In this document: positions 33,398 to 40,752 of the stretch, piece by piece
Numbering within the stretch: position 1 is the stretch's first letter
Layout of the letters: each line of letters begins with the position of its first letter
NCBI GenBank assembly: GCA_020051175.1
Contig: JAGVJJ010000012.1
Location: forward strand, 1-40,752
Reading direction: 5' to 3'
Origin: Bacteroidia bacterium
GTDB taxonomy: Bacteria; Bacteroidota; Bacteroidia; 2-12-FULL-35-15
Length of the DNA: 40,752 nt
Made by a program: the position numbers and the translations under genes
The notes under the pieces: generated by a model
The model's database searches: none
The model's input: the letters and a program-made list of their open reading frames with translations, nothing else
What the model was told of the DNA's origin: nothing

Positions 33398-35422
33398 TTA
33401 TTCAGTACAGGCTGGAAGCGCCAGGTTGCAAGTGTTGGTAACATTCCAGGTTGTGTAATAATACGGGTCGGCAGTACAGCCGGATGCAATAATACAATCC
33501 ACTGATCCATCAGTAAATACATAACAAAATTCAGGATTATAAGAATGAACGCCTTGCCCCACCATGGAAATTGTAACAGACGTAGGATAGGTTGTAAAAG
33601 TAAAATCCCTTATAATTATACCTATGCCCAAACAAGTGCCATTGGACTGTAGCTGAAAGTTGGTACCAGTGCCGCCACAGGAACACCCGCTGGCGCAGGA
33701 TTGAGGTTCTGTATTGCCTGTAGGGGTTTGGTTGAATGTAACCGTTACATTTGAATAATCACCCGCTGAATAACCATAGAAGCCTGCTTTTACCCTTATC
33801 GCCACCACTTTTTTGATGGTAGCGATAACGGCAGTACGCGGTGATGATGAGCAGCTGCCATCTACAGCTTCCACATAGTACGTGGTGGTTGCCGACAGGG
33901 AAGGTGTTGTGTAAGAGTTCCCCGTTGCAATGGCTGTTCCGCCTGTAGGACCTGTAAACCAGTTGACTGTGGCGCCATTAGAGGCTGTGGCTCCAAGTGT
34001 AACAGTACCGGAACATACGGCACTGCCAGGTGTGGTTGTTAAAATAGATGGGCTGGAGGCCGTAACATTTAATGTGCTTTGTGTACTGGTGCCACAGGTA
34101 TTACCTGCATCTACAGAAACAGTACCTGCTGTGCTTCCAAATGTAACCGATATGGAAGTGGTATTTTGACCGGAATTGATGGTGGCGTCCGATGGAACTA
34201 TCCAGTTATAGCTGGTTGCACCTGTTACCGCGCTTATAGAATAGGTATAAGTGCTGCCCGCACAAAATGTTGTGTTTCCTGTAATGGTACCCGGTTGTGC
34301 CGGTGCACCGGGAACTATTGCTGTTATTGTATTGGAATTGGTGCTGGAACAGGTTGTTGCTGCCCTCACCTGGTAATAATAAGTTAAACCGCAGGTTAGC
34401 CCAGTAATGTTTGAAGTAAGTACATTGCCTGTGCTGAAGTTGTTATAGCCCGGGACAAAACTACCAAAATTACTGTCGGTTGAAACATCGAGGAAATAGT
34501 TGGTTGCACCGGAAGAGGCGGTCCAGTTGGCTGTGAATCCTGAAGCCGTAATATTGGTTGCTGCATTGGCAACCGGTGCAGAAGGCGGTGTACAAGCACT
34601 TCCGCCACAGGACATATTTACCCAGGTGCTGCCTATTGAATCCCACCATTCGTAGCAATTGGTGGTGGTGTTAAAAATGAGCAGGGAGTGGGCCGGTGAA
34701 ACGATGGCATTCCGTTGTGTTGTTGTCATTCGAGGTACAAGCATTCCCATGTTGGTGCTTGTAATTTCCAGCTTTGCAGAAGCTGCAGGCGTAGAACCGG
34801 TATTGATCCCGACATTAGAGCCATTGTCATAAATGCTGGAATTGCACATCTCTGTTGCGCTTGTAAACTTGGTTAAATAATTATCTGCGGCAGTATTACA
34901 AATTGTTCCGGGGCCGGTAGCACCAGTTGTTCCATTACTGCCTGTAATACCTGTAGAACCCGTAGCTCCATTGTTTCCACTTGTGCCAGTAGCGCCTGTT
35001 ATTCCCGTTGCTCCTGTGTTTCCGGTAGAACCAATACTGCCCGTTGCTCCCGTTGAGCCAGTACTGCCGGTTGCACCCGTATTTCCCGTGGAGCCTGTCA
35101 TCCCATTACCACTACCGGCACCATTTCCACACAACGATTTCCAGGCTGAAGCCGAAGCCTTCCAGTAAAAAAAACAGGAAGAGTCTGTATCAAACACCAG
35201 CAAACTATTTGCTGGTGATGGTATTGCCAGTCTTTCAGTTGCAGTAAGACGTGGTATGAGCACTCCTTTATTATTTCCGGGTGCAGCATCCACATCAAGT
35301 ATAGCAGATGGGGCAGGAGTGAGTGTTCCTATGCCTACGCTGTTGCTTTGTGCAAAGGCTATCTGAATTGCCAACACAGCAATCACAACAGCAATGATTT
35401 TAATTGGTTCTGGTCTGAACAT
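33398..35422 (-). CDS. Modular collagen-like fibre protein with Fn3, PKD-like and Ig-like domains
   Basis: A 674-residue secreted protein. Order: signal peptide (1-25); the shared two-cysteine module (26-98, GIGTLTP...[11 protein letters not shown]...C83...C98); a Gly-X-Y stalk of about 22 triplets (107-172) rich in G-A-T and G-S-T; a second copy of the module (about 200-272, with C256 and C272); an Fn3-like domain (279-370, [19 protein letters not shown] and TYYYQVRA); a PKD-like domain (375-455, [20 protein letters not shown]); an Ig-like domain (460-535, [16 protein letters not shown]); and an unrecognised cysteine-rich end (540-674). No T9SS sorting domain is visible. It lies 9 bp downstream of the 669-residue gene. 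Proline is rare in the stalk, unlike animal collagens. Confidence 0.85.
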   Translation of the reverse strand: MFRPEPIKIIAVVIAVLAIQIAFAQSNSVGIGTLTPAPSAILDVDAAPGNNKGVLIPRLTATERLAIPSPANSLLVFDTDSSCFFYWKASASAWKSLCGNGAGSGNGMTGSTGNTGATGSTGSTGATGSIGSTGNTGATGITGATGTSGNNGATGSTGITGSNGTTGATGPGTICNTAADNYLTKFTSATEMCNSSIYDNGSNVGINTGSTPAASAKLEITSTNMGMLVPRMTTTQRNAIVSPAHSLLIFNTTTNCYEWWDSIGSTWVNMSCGGSACTPPSAPVANAATNITASGFTANWTASSGATNYFLDVSTDSNFGSFVPGYNNFSTGNVLTSNITGLTCGLTYYYQVRAATTCSSTNSNTITAIVPGAPAQPGTITGNTTFCAGSTYTYSISAVTGATSYNWIVPSDATINSGQNTTSISVTFGSTAGTVSVDAGNTCGTSTQSTLNVTASSPSILTTTPGSAVCSGTVTLGATASNGATVNWFTGPTGGTAIATGNSYTTPSLSATTTYYVEAVDGSCSSSPRTAVIATIKKVVAIRVKAGFYGYSAGDYSNVTVTFNQTPTGNTEPQSCASGCSCGGTGTNFQLQSNGTCLGIGIIIRDFTFTTYPTSVTISMVGQGVHSYNPEFCYVFTDGSVDCIIASGCTADPYYYTTWNVTNTCNLALPACTE

Positions 35423-35431
35423 TTGAAATGG

Positions 35432-37441
35432 TTATTTAGTGTCGGTTTTCAGCCTGGCTTTAATTGCCTCTAACTCCTGTTGTTGCTTTTCTATTATTTT
35501 TTGCTGTTCCTGGATTGCTTTTACAAGTACCGGTAGCAGTTCGTTGTATTTTACAACTTTTGATTGCATCTCATCATCTTTTGTAAGAACCGTGGTTGGT
35601 AATATCTTTTCCAGATCTTGTGCAATAAAGCCGGTTTGAATACCTTCCATTCCCTGGTCCAGTACCTCTTTCCATTCGAAAGTAACGGGTTTAAGTTGGT
35701 TGATCATGTCAATTGCGTTCACTGACAATGGTTGGATATTTTTTTTCTTTCTTAGATCCGATGTCCATACATTGCCCGAACATGCTGTTGTACCGGCAAC
35801 TTCAAGCATAAAGCCTGGTGCAGTTGTTCCTATACCTACATTGCCTGTAGAAGTAATCACCATTTTGGTGCTTCCGGGGGAGCTGATGCCATTGGTCTGG
35901 AATGATAAACCACCCGGAGTAACGGCAGGATTGTGCTGGATGGAAGCCCGGCCAGTTCCTCCTTCATTAAAGAACAGTTGGGTTGCAAAACCTGCTGTTG
36001 CGGTATTTAAAATTAGTGTTTGATGCGCATTTACCGGTGAGGCCACCTCCAGGTCTCCGGTAGGTGCAGTAGTTCCGATGCCAACATTTCCATTGTAAGC
36101 TATTGTTACAGCATCTATTGGGGTTCCGGCTGTTGCGGTCCTGAACCTTATGGCAGGTGCTGTTGTGCTGGGATTGTCATAAACATTGTCAATGTAAGTA
36201 TCTCCATCGTTGGTGTAATTGATAAGGAAACCTTCGGTAGTGCCAAAATTTTCTCCTGTTAAGCGTATTTTAGCTGTGTTTGTGCCTGATGTGCCTGGAC
36301 TCCCCGGGCTCAATCTTAACTCCACAGGCCCTGAATCTGCGATGTGCAGTTTTGTTGAAGGAGTTGTGGTACCAATACCAACATTTCCAAATCGGTCAAT
36401 CCGCATACGATCGATCATGGTTCCGGAGCTATACGTGGCAAAGAAAATTCCACCCACTCCATTGGAACCTGCAATTTCTCTTACACCACCTATGGTAGCT
36501 TCAGTATTTGTAAGCCCTGCCGAACTTGAAAGCTGGAAAGCTATTCCGGAACGAGTGCCAATCCCTGTATTGTTTTGCGAAAGCATGAGTATGCGGCCAT
36601 CACCGGGATTGGTGCCAGCATCATCAGTAACCCCATGAACCGGAAAACCGAATGAGCCCGGAATTACGGTTGCAGCACCGAAAATGGCATTTCCCTGTAC
36701 ACGAAGCATTTCTTCAGGTGTTGTGGTACCAATACCAACTTTGCCCCCGGCTGTTGTCCTTATTCTTTCTAAATTATTTGTAAAGATTGCAAAGTCCTGG
36801 TTATCGGTAGTGCCTAAAAAATTAGTACCCGCTGTTGTGCCTGCATTGCCGGTAATCGTCCAGTGCGTACCACCATCAGTTCCTGTTGGTCCGATAGCAC
36901 CTGTTGCACCTGTGCTGCCTGTTGCTCCGGTATCCCCGGTACTTCCTGTGCTGCCATCAGCTCCGCTGTTTCCGGTGGTGCCTGTATTACCAATATTTCC
37001 TGTTGCACCTGTCGCGCCAGTACTTCCGGTATTGCCTGCTGTTCCTGTATTCCCCGTGCTGCCTATCATTCCTGTGGCACCTATTGTTCCCGTGCTCCCG
37101 GTGCTTCCCGTTATACCTGTTGCACCTGTACTTCCCATCGCGCCTGTAGCTCCTGCATTACATAATGATTTCCAGCCGGATATGGTTGCGTTCCAGTAAA
37201 AAAAACAAGATGAATCTGTATCAAATACCAACAGGCTGTTTGCAGGGGATGCAATTGCCAGCCTTTCTGCAGCAGTAAGGCGTGGAATAAGTATCCCCTT
37301 GTTATTTCCTGGTGCTGCATCAATATCAAGTATCGCGGATGAAGCAGGGGTAAGTGTTCCTATACCTACGCTGTTGGTTTGAGAAAACAGGGTTGCATTA
37401 GTGAACAATGCAATAAACAAACAGATGTAACTATTTTTCAT
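35432..37441 (-). CDS. Modular collagen-like fibre protein with C-terminal Peptidase_S74 chaperone
   Basis: A 669-residue secreted protein. Order: signal peptide (1-20); the shared module (22-94, cysteines C79 and C94); a Gly-X-Y stalk (97-191, about 31 triplets); the joining sequence [10 protein letters not shown]; a beta-rich body with three further GIGTTTP/GIGTTAP motifs; and a Peptidase_S74 intramolecular chaperone domain (560-669). In the last, SDLRKKKNI places S561 and K566 at the spacing of the Ser/Lys dyad of phage tail-spike autoprocessing domains. [34 protein letters not shown] and a coiled-coil tail follow. The dyad suggests trimer folding and self-cleavage, by inference. It lies 3 bp downstream of the 698-residue gene. 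Confidence 0.88.
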   Translation of the reverse strand: MKNSYICLFIALFTNATLFSQTNSVGIGTLTPASSAILDIDAAPGNNKGILIPRLTAAERLAIASPANSLLVFDTDSSCFFYWNATISGWKSLCNAGATGAMGSTGATGITGSTGSTGTIGATGMIGSTGNTGTAGNTGSTGATGATGNIGNTGTTGNSGADGSTGSTGDTGATGSTGATGAIGPTGTDGGTHWTITGNAGTTAGTNFLGTTDNQDFAIFTNNLERIRTTAGGKVGIGTTTPEEMLRVQGNAIFGAATVIPGSFGFPVHGVTDDAGTNPGDGRILMLSQNNTGIGTRSGIAFQLSSSAGLTNTEATIGGVREIAGSNGVGGIFFATYSSGTMIDRMRIDRFGNVGIGTTTPSTKLHIADSGPVELRLSPGSPGTSGTNTAKIRLTGENFGTTEGFLINYTNDGDTYIDNVYDNPSTTAPAIRFRTATAGTPIDAVTIAYNGNVGIGTTAPTGDLEVASPVNAHQTLILNTATAGFATQLFFNEGGTGRASIQHNPAVTPGGLSFQTNGISSPGSTKMVITSTGNVGIGTTAPGFMLEVAGTTACSGNVWTSDLRKKKNIQPLSVNAIDMINQLKPVTFEWKEVLDQGMEGIQTGFIAQDLEKILPTTVLTKDDEMQSKVVKYNELLPVLVKAIQEQQKIIEKQQQELEAIKARLKTDTK

Positions 37442-37444
37442 GAT

Positions 37445-39541
37445 TTATTGTGCTAGTCGTTCTATAAATATTTCTGCATAGCGCTCATTTTCTCCTGTAG
37501 CACCAACACTTCCAATACCAAGCCCGTAATTCAGTGTTGACTGTGCAAAGTATTGTAATTCAAATGTTTTAGGGGAAGTAATGGTAAAGTATCCTGTACC
37601 CGAACAATCAACATTTGCACTTTCTCCACTTGCTAAATGCAGCCTGCCGGTGAGGCCCAGGGCAACAGTGTTTCCATCAGTTATATTTCTTATACGGGCA
37701 TGGAACTGCATTTGCACATTGATATGAGAAGTAAATATCTGGCTGAAACGAATAAGATAAGTTCCTGCAGGCAGTGTAAATTGATTGGAAGAAAGGTTTG
37801 TTATATTGTTAGGATCTGCCAATTCTGTATTCAGAAGGCTTGTTGTCCATGCACCACCAACAGAAGCACCACCGTCAGTTCCTGAAGGTAACTCCTGGGT
37901 AAGTATGGCAATATCCCTTGTAGGATATACGGGTTGCCAGCTGGCAAGGCCATTTGCATCGGAGGTAAGCACTTTACCAGCACCCTGTGTACCATCCACG
38001 ATTTTTACATCACCAACCACTTCCAGTGTTGCGCCAGGGTTGGCAGTCCCAATACCCACATTTACCGCATCGGCACCGGTACCTCCAAGAACCATTGTGT
38101 TGTCAGTATTTACCAGGGCATTTTTACCTATTGCAATGGAATTTTGCAAGGGGGTAGTGGAGGGTACACCCGGTCCGGCATTTGAACCTATAAAAATGTT
38201 ATTGCTGCCTGTGGTGTTTGCATTTGCAAGAGTAGTTGTTGTTCCCGCATTATAACCGATGGCAATATTGAAATTACCTGAACTATTGTTCAAAAGCGTG
38301 TTATATCCCATAGAAGTGTTACTGCTCCCTGTGGTATTTGAGAACAAGGCTTTGCTGCCAACAGCCGTGTTGGCCGTGGCATCCGAAGGTGCCGATACAC
38401 CGGTACCATTGTTAAAAAGAGAAGAGTCGCCAATGGCAATGAGGTTACTGCGATCTGTGTTTTGATACAATGCTGCAACGCCTATAGCAACATTGGAAGA
38501 GCCGGTGGTATTGTAATGCATGGCTGTTAAACCGCTGGCTGTGTTGTAGTTACCCGTAGTGTTTGATCGCAACGCCCTGCCGCCATGAGCTGCATTGCCA
38601 TTCCCGGTTGTATTTCCATCCAGTGCATTGGAACCGGTGGCTGTATTTTCAGAGCCTGTAGTATTGTTGTACAAAGCTGCCTGTCCTGATGCGGTATTAA
38701 CTGCACCTGTGGTATTGTTGGATAAGGCGCTCCTGCCCAAAGCACTGTTGCCCAAACCGCTGGTATTAAAGTAAAGGGTATAAGCGCCTACGGCCGTATT
38801 TACATTGCCATCCACGTTGGAAAACATGGCTCCTCTGCCTACAGCTGTATTCTGGTAACCGGTTGTGTTTGCCATTCCTGCTTTATCACCAATGAATGTG
38901 TTGTTGTCTGCAGTATTTACATTTCCCGCTTTATACCCGTAAAATGTATTGAACAAAGTAGGATCAATCCGTCCCGATTTTTCGTTGTTTACCTTAATGT
39001 TAAATGGTACATTGTCAATGGTACCGATGAAGTTAACATTGTCTGCAGTACCTGTGTTTCCTGTAATTGTCCAGTGTGTATTCAAATCAGCTCCTGTTGC
39101 ACCAGTTATTCCTATATCTCCTGTTGCTCCTGTTATTCCGGCAAGTCCGGTAGGCCCGGTACTTCCTGTGGCTCCGTTATCTCCTGTTGTACCGATCGCA
39201 CCTGTAGCACCCATTGTTCCTGCTATGCCCGTTGCACCGGTAGCACCGGTAACTCCTGCAGCGACTGTATTGCAAAGCGATTTCCAGCCAGAGGTTGCCG
39301 TATTCCAGTAAAAAAAGCAGGAAGAATCCGTATCAAACACCAATAAGCTATTGGCAGGCGATGCAATTGCAAGGCGCTGAACTGCAGTCATGCGGGGAAC
39401 AAGAAGCCCTTTGTTATTGGCATCTATATCCAACAGTGCAGAAGGTGCAGGAGTGAGGGTCCCTATACCTACGCTATTGCTTTGTGCAAAGAGCAATGAT
39501 GTGGCAAAAATGAAGAAAAAGCTGATTATTAAATGTTTCAT
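37445..39541 (-). CDS. Modular collagen-like fibre protein with adhesin-head repeats and C1q/TNF-like end
   Basis: A 698-residue secreted protein counted from the ATG at 39541; a TTG 9 codons upstream is less likely because [12 protein letters not shown] starts the signal peptide well. Order: signal peptide (1-20); the shared module (21-90, cysteines C75 and C90); a Gly-X-Y stalk (about 96-151); [10 protein letters not shown]; about a dozen repeats of ~14-24 residues, such as [48 protein letters not shown] (about 224-480), resembling YadA-type trimeric adhesin heads; a GIGTANP motif with LEVVGDVKI; and a C-terminal beta sandwich (about 545-698) with [14 protein letters not shown] and FELQYFAQ, similar to C1q/TNF-like fibre tips. 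No sorting domain is visible. Confidence 0.85.
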   Translation of the reverse strand: MKHLIISFFFIFATSLLFAQSNSVGIGTLTPAPSALLDIDANNKGLLVPRMTAVQRLAIASPANSLLVFDTDSSCFFYWNTATSGWKSLCNTVAAGVTGATGATGIAGTMGATGAIGTTGDNGATGSTGPTGLAGITGATGDIGITGATGADLNTHWTITGNTGTADNVNFIGTIDNVPFNIKVNNEKSGRIDPTLFNTFYGYKAGNVNTADNNTFIGDKAGMANTTGYQNTAVGRGAMFSNVDGNVNTAVGAYTLYFNTSGLGNSALGRSALSNNTTGAVNTASGQAALYNNTTGSENTATGSNALDGNTTGNGNAAHGGRALRSNTTGNYNTASGLTAMHYNTTGSSNVAIGVAALYQNTDRSNLIAIGDSSLFNNGTGVSAPSDATANTAVGSKALFSNTTGSSNTSMGYNTLLNNSSGNFNIAIGYNAGTTTTLANANTTGSNNIFIGSNAGPGVPSTTPLQNSIAIGKNALVNTDNTMVLGGTGADAVNVGIGTANPGATLEVVGDVKIVDGTQGAGKVLTSDANGLASWQPVYPTRDIAILTQELPSGTDGGASVGGAWTTSLLNTELADPNNITNLSSNQFTLPAGTYLIRFSQIFTSHINVQMQFHARIRNITDGNTVALGLTGRLHLASGESANVDCSGTGYFTITSPKTFELQYFAQSTLNYGLGIGSVGATGENERYAEIFIERLAQ

Positions 39542-39576
39542 GCTATTTGGTATTTTTTTGAATTTCAATTTTTGTG

Positions 39577-40752
39577 TTATTTAACCCAAATCTGGTGGTA
39601 AGTACTCTGACTAGAATTATTACCAGGATAATCATCCACTTCCCAACGTACGCCTGTTCCATTTATACCCCAATGGTAAGTGTTCCCGGTGTAAAAAGGA
39701 AAATCCGTCATGCTGGCATTCCCTGCATTGGAATAAAATGAGTTTGAGGCTGCTGGTAAAAAAGCCGTATGACCCGCTAAAGCCGTAAAACTGGTTTCAA
39801 TCCCTGAAGCATTACCAGTACCGGTTCTGAAATAATTGATAGTTCCGGCATGAGAGGTTTTAAAGTGTATTACACGGGTATGATACCCGGTTTTTCCATA
39901 AAATCTTAGTGATGTAAAGTTGAGTGCTGTCATTAAACTATTGTCCGCGTGGCCCCAGTATTGAGTTCCACTTTCATCTGTGCCCAGTGTATTAACTCCA
40001 AGCAGAGGAAGCGCATTGTTGAGCGGAGTTACTGAAGGATTGGTATTGCCCAGGTGAAGATAGTTAAGTACCAGTGTCCAGCCTCCTCCGTCTGTTGTCA
40101 TATCGCAGTTGCATTGCATACATGGCAGGGCTCCTGAACCATCAGGATCAATAGTATATACACCATCCGTACTTGAGGGATTAGCCGTTAAAATAGCCTG
40201 GCAACTGATGTAGGTTAATGTTACGGCAAGCGTATTTGCTGCGCTGCTGCCACAACTGTTATCGGCTGTAACGCTGATATTGCCGGCCGTAGTCCCAAAA
40301 GTAACGGTGATGGATGTTGTTCCCTGCCCGGCAGTAATGCTTGCACCAGCTGGAACAGTCCAGGTATAGGAGGTGGCATCGGTTACTGCAGAGATGGAGA
40401 ATGTGTAGCCACCCTGGCCTGCAGCCACACAGGTAGCTCCCGTGATTGAGCCCGGAGTGGCGGGAATAACACAGGAGGTAGGGCATGAAACAGGGTACCA
40501 TGCACTTCCCATATATGCTTCAAAACAATTAGTGGTCGTATTAAAGATAAACAAGCTGAGTGCGGGGTTCACAATGGCATTCCTTTGTGCAGTTGTTAAG
40601 CGTGGTATCAGTAAGCCTCTATTGGCACCAGACGCGTCCAGATCAAGTAACGCTGATGGATCCGGGGTGGCCGTTCCGATTCCAACATTTCCAGACGTTG
40701 TTACACGCATTTTTTCTGCACTGTTGGTGGAAACAGCCAAGTCAGCGACATC
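39577..40752 (-). CDS. Modular fibre protein with fibrinogen-like C-terminal domain, N-terminus outside window
   Basis: The frame is open to the window edge (residues DVADL precede the first TTG at 40740), so the N-terminus is off the window, at higher coordinates. The visible part has a [18 protein letters not shown] motif; the two-cysteine module ([12 protein letters not shown] and YPVSC); a PKD-like domain ([33 protein letters not shown], about 90-175); and a fibrinogen-like C-terminal domain (about 190-387). The last is shown by [36 protein letters not shown] and the later W-rich [16 protein letters not shown]. The visible start, [19 protein letters not shown], parallels a segment after the stalk of the 669-residue protein, so a stalk is likely beyond the edge. 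It is 35 bp upstream of the next fibre gene. Confidence 0.85.
   Translation of the reverse strand, partial: DVADLAVSTNSAEKMRVTTSGNVGIGTATPDPSALLDLDASGANRGLLIPRLTTAQRNAIVNPALSLFIFNTTTNCFEAYMGSAWYPVSCPTSCVIPATPGSITGATCVAAGQGGYTFSISAVTDATSYTWTVPAGASITAGQGTTSITVTFGTTAGNISVTADNSCGSSAANTLAVTLTYISCQAILTANPSSTDGVYTIDPDGSGALPCMQCNCDMTTDGGGWTLVLNYLHLGNTNPSVTPLNNALPLLGVNTLGTDESGTQYWGHADNSLMTALNFTSLRFYGKTGYHTRVIHFKTSHAGTINYFRTGTGNASGIETSFTALAGHTAFLPAASNSFYSNAGNASMTDFPFYTGNTYHWGINGTGVRWEVDDYPGNNSSQSTYHQIWVK

Noticed and set aside
36684..37199. 171-residue Val/Pro-rich open frame on the plus strand
   Set aside because: It is the antisense reading of a Gly-X-Y stalk; the low-complexity codon pattern keeps several frames open. 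The same applies to plus-strand frames at 34079-34387, 38949-39311 and 39074-39346.
34907..39256. CRISPR array or satellite DNA in the repetitive minus-strand region
   Set aside because: The repeats have 3-codon periodicity and encode Gly-X-Y triplets in open frames; there are no identical direct repeats with regular spacers.
31965..40752. Prophage tail-fibre region
   Set aside because: Despite S74 and fibre-like motifs, there are signal peptides at the N-termini and no capsid, terminase, portal, tail or integrase genes nearby. A cell-surface locus fits better.

Overview
The window is chromosomal DNA from a member of the Bacteroidota, probably a Chitinophagales/Sphingobacteriales-like or uncultured lineage. 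The evidence is: promoters of the TTTG-N18/20-TAnnTTTG type in front of several genes; a type B (CHU_C) type IX secretion sorting domain; a GldM-like protein; a fused hemC-hemD gene; the DUF4783-nadC pair; a TPR-SpoIIE phosphatase of the form common in this phylum; and AT-rich, repeat-filled spacers. No rRNA, tRNA, CRISPR array, transposase or integrase gene was seen. Layout: (1) 1-7180: the C-terminal part of an SF2 helicase, a YjbR/MmcQ protein, a TPR-SpoIIE phosphatase, a HI0933-type flavoprotein and a CASTOR/POLLUX-type channel. (2) 7181-10289: a REP-like repeat, then the tetrapyrrole genes hemCD (fused) and hemA on the minus strand. (3) 10493-16272: a secreted SBBP-repeat protein, then the translation block rplM-rpsI-rpsB-tsf-pyrH-frr, with three clear terminators after tsf, pyrH and frr. 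(4) 16332-19028, minus strand: an NlpC/P60 hydrolase, a TPMT-like methyltransferase and RlmD. (5) 19177-24544: a membrane-anchored protein of unknown function next to a stand-alone GldM-C-like protein, then ornithine aminotransferase, YigZ and an M42 peptidase. (6) 24820-28433: rlmH, DUF4783-nadC-yihY, and a RelE/ParE toxin-antitoxin pair. (7) 28550-31789: a saccharopine dehydrogenase-like enzyme, a large nested palindrome, YwbE, and a metallo-beta-lactamase/double-rhodanese protein. (8) 31965-40752, all minus strand: a type B sorted surface protein and four large modular fibre-like proteins, the last one cut by the window edge. The fibre locus is the most unusual part. The three complete fibre genes encode a signal peptide, the same ~70-residue module with two cysteines 15 residues apart, a Thr-rich Gly-X-Y (collagen-like) stalk, and then entirely different tips: Fn3/PKD/Ig domains, a Peptidase_S74 chaperone, or trimeric-adhesin-like head repeats plus a C1q/TNF-like sandwich. 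The fourth, partial gene ends in a fibrinogen-like domain. They lie 3-35 bp apart and so look like one operon. A second theme is the spacers, several of which are filled with degenerate 7- or 8-nt tandem units, REP-like hairpins or long dyads.
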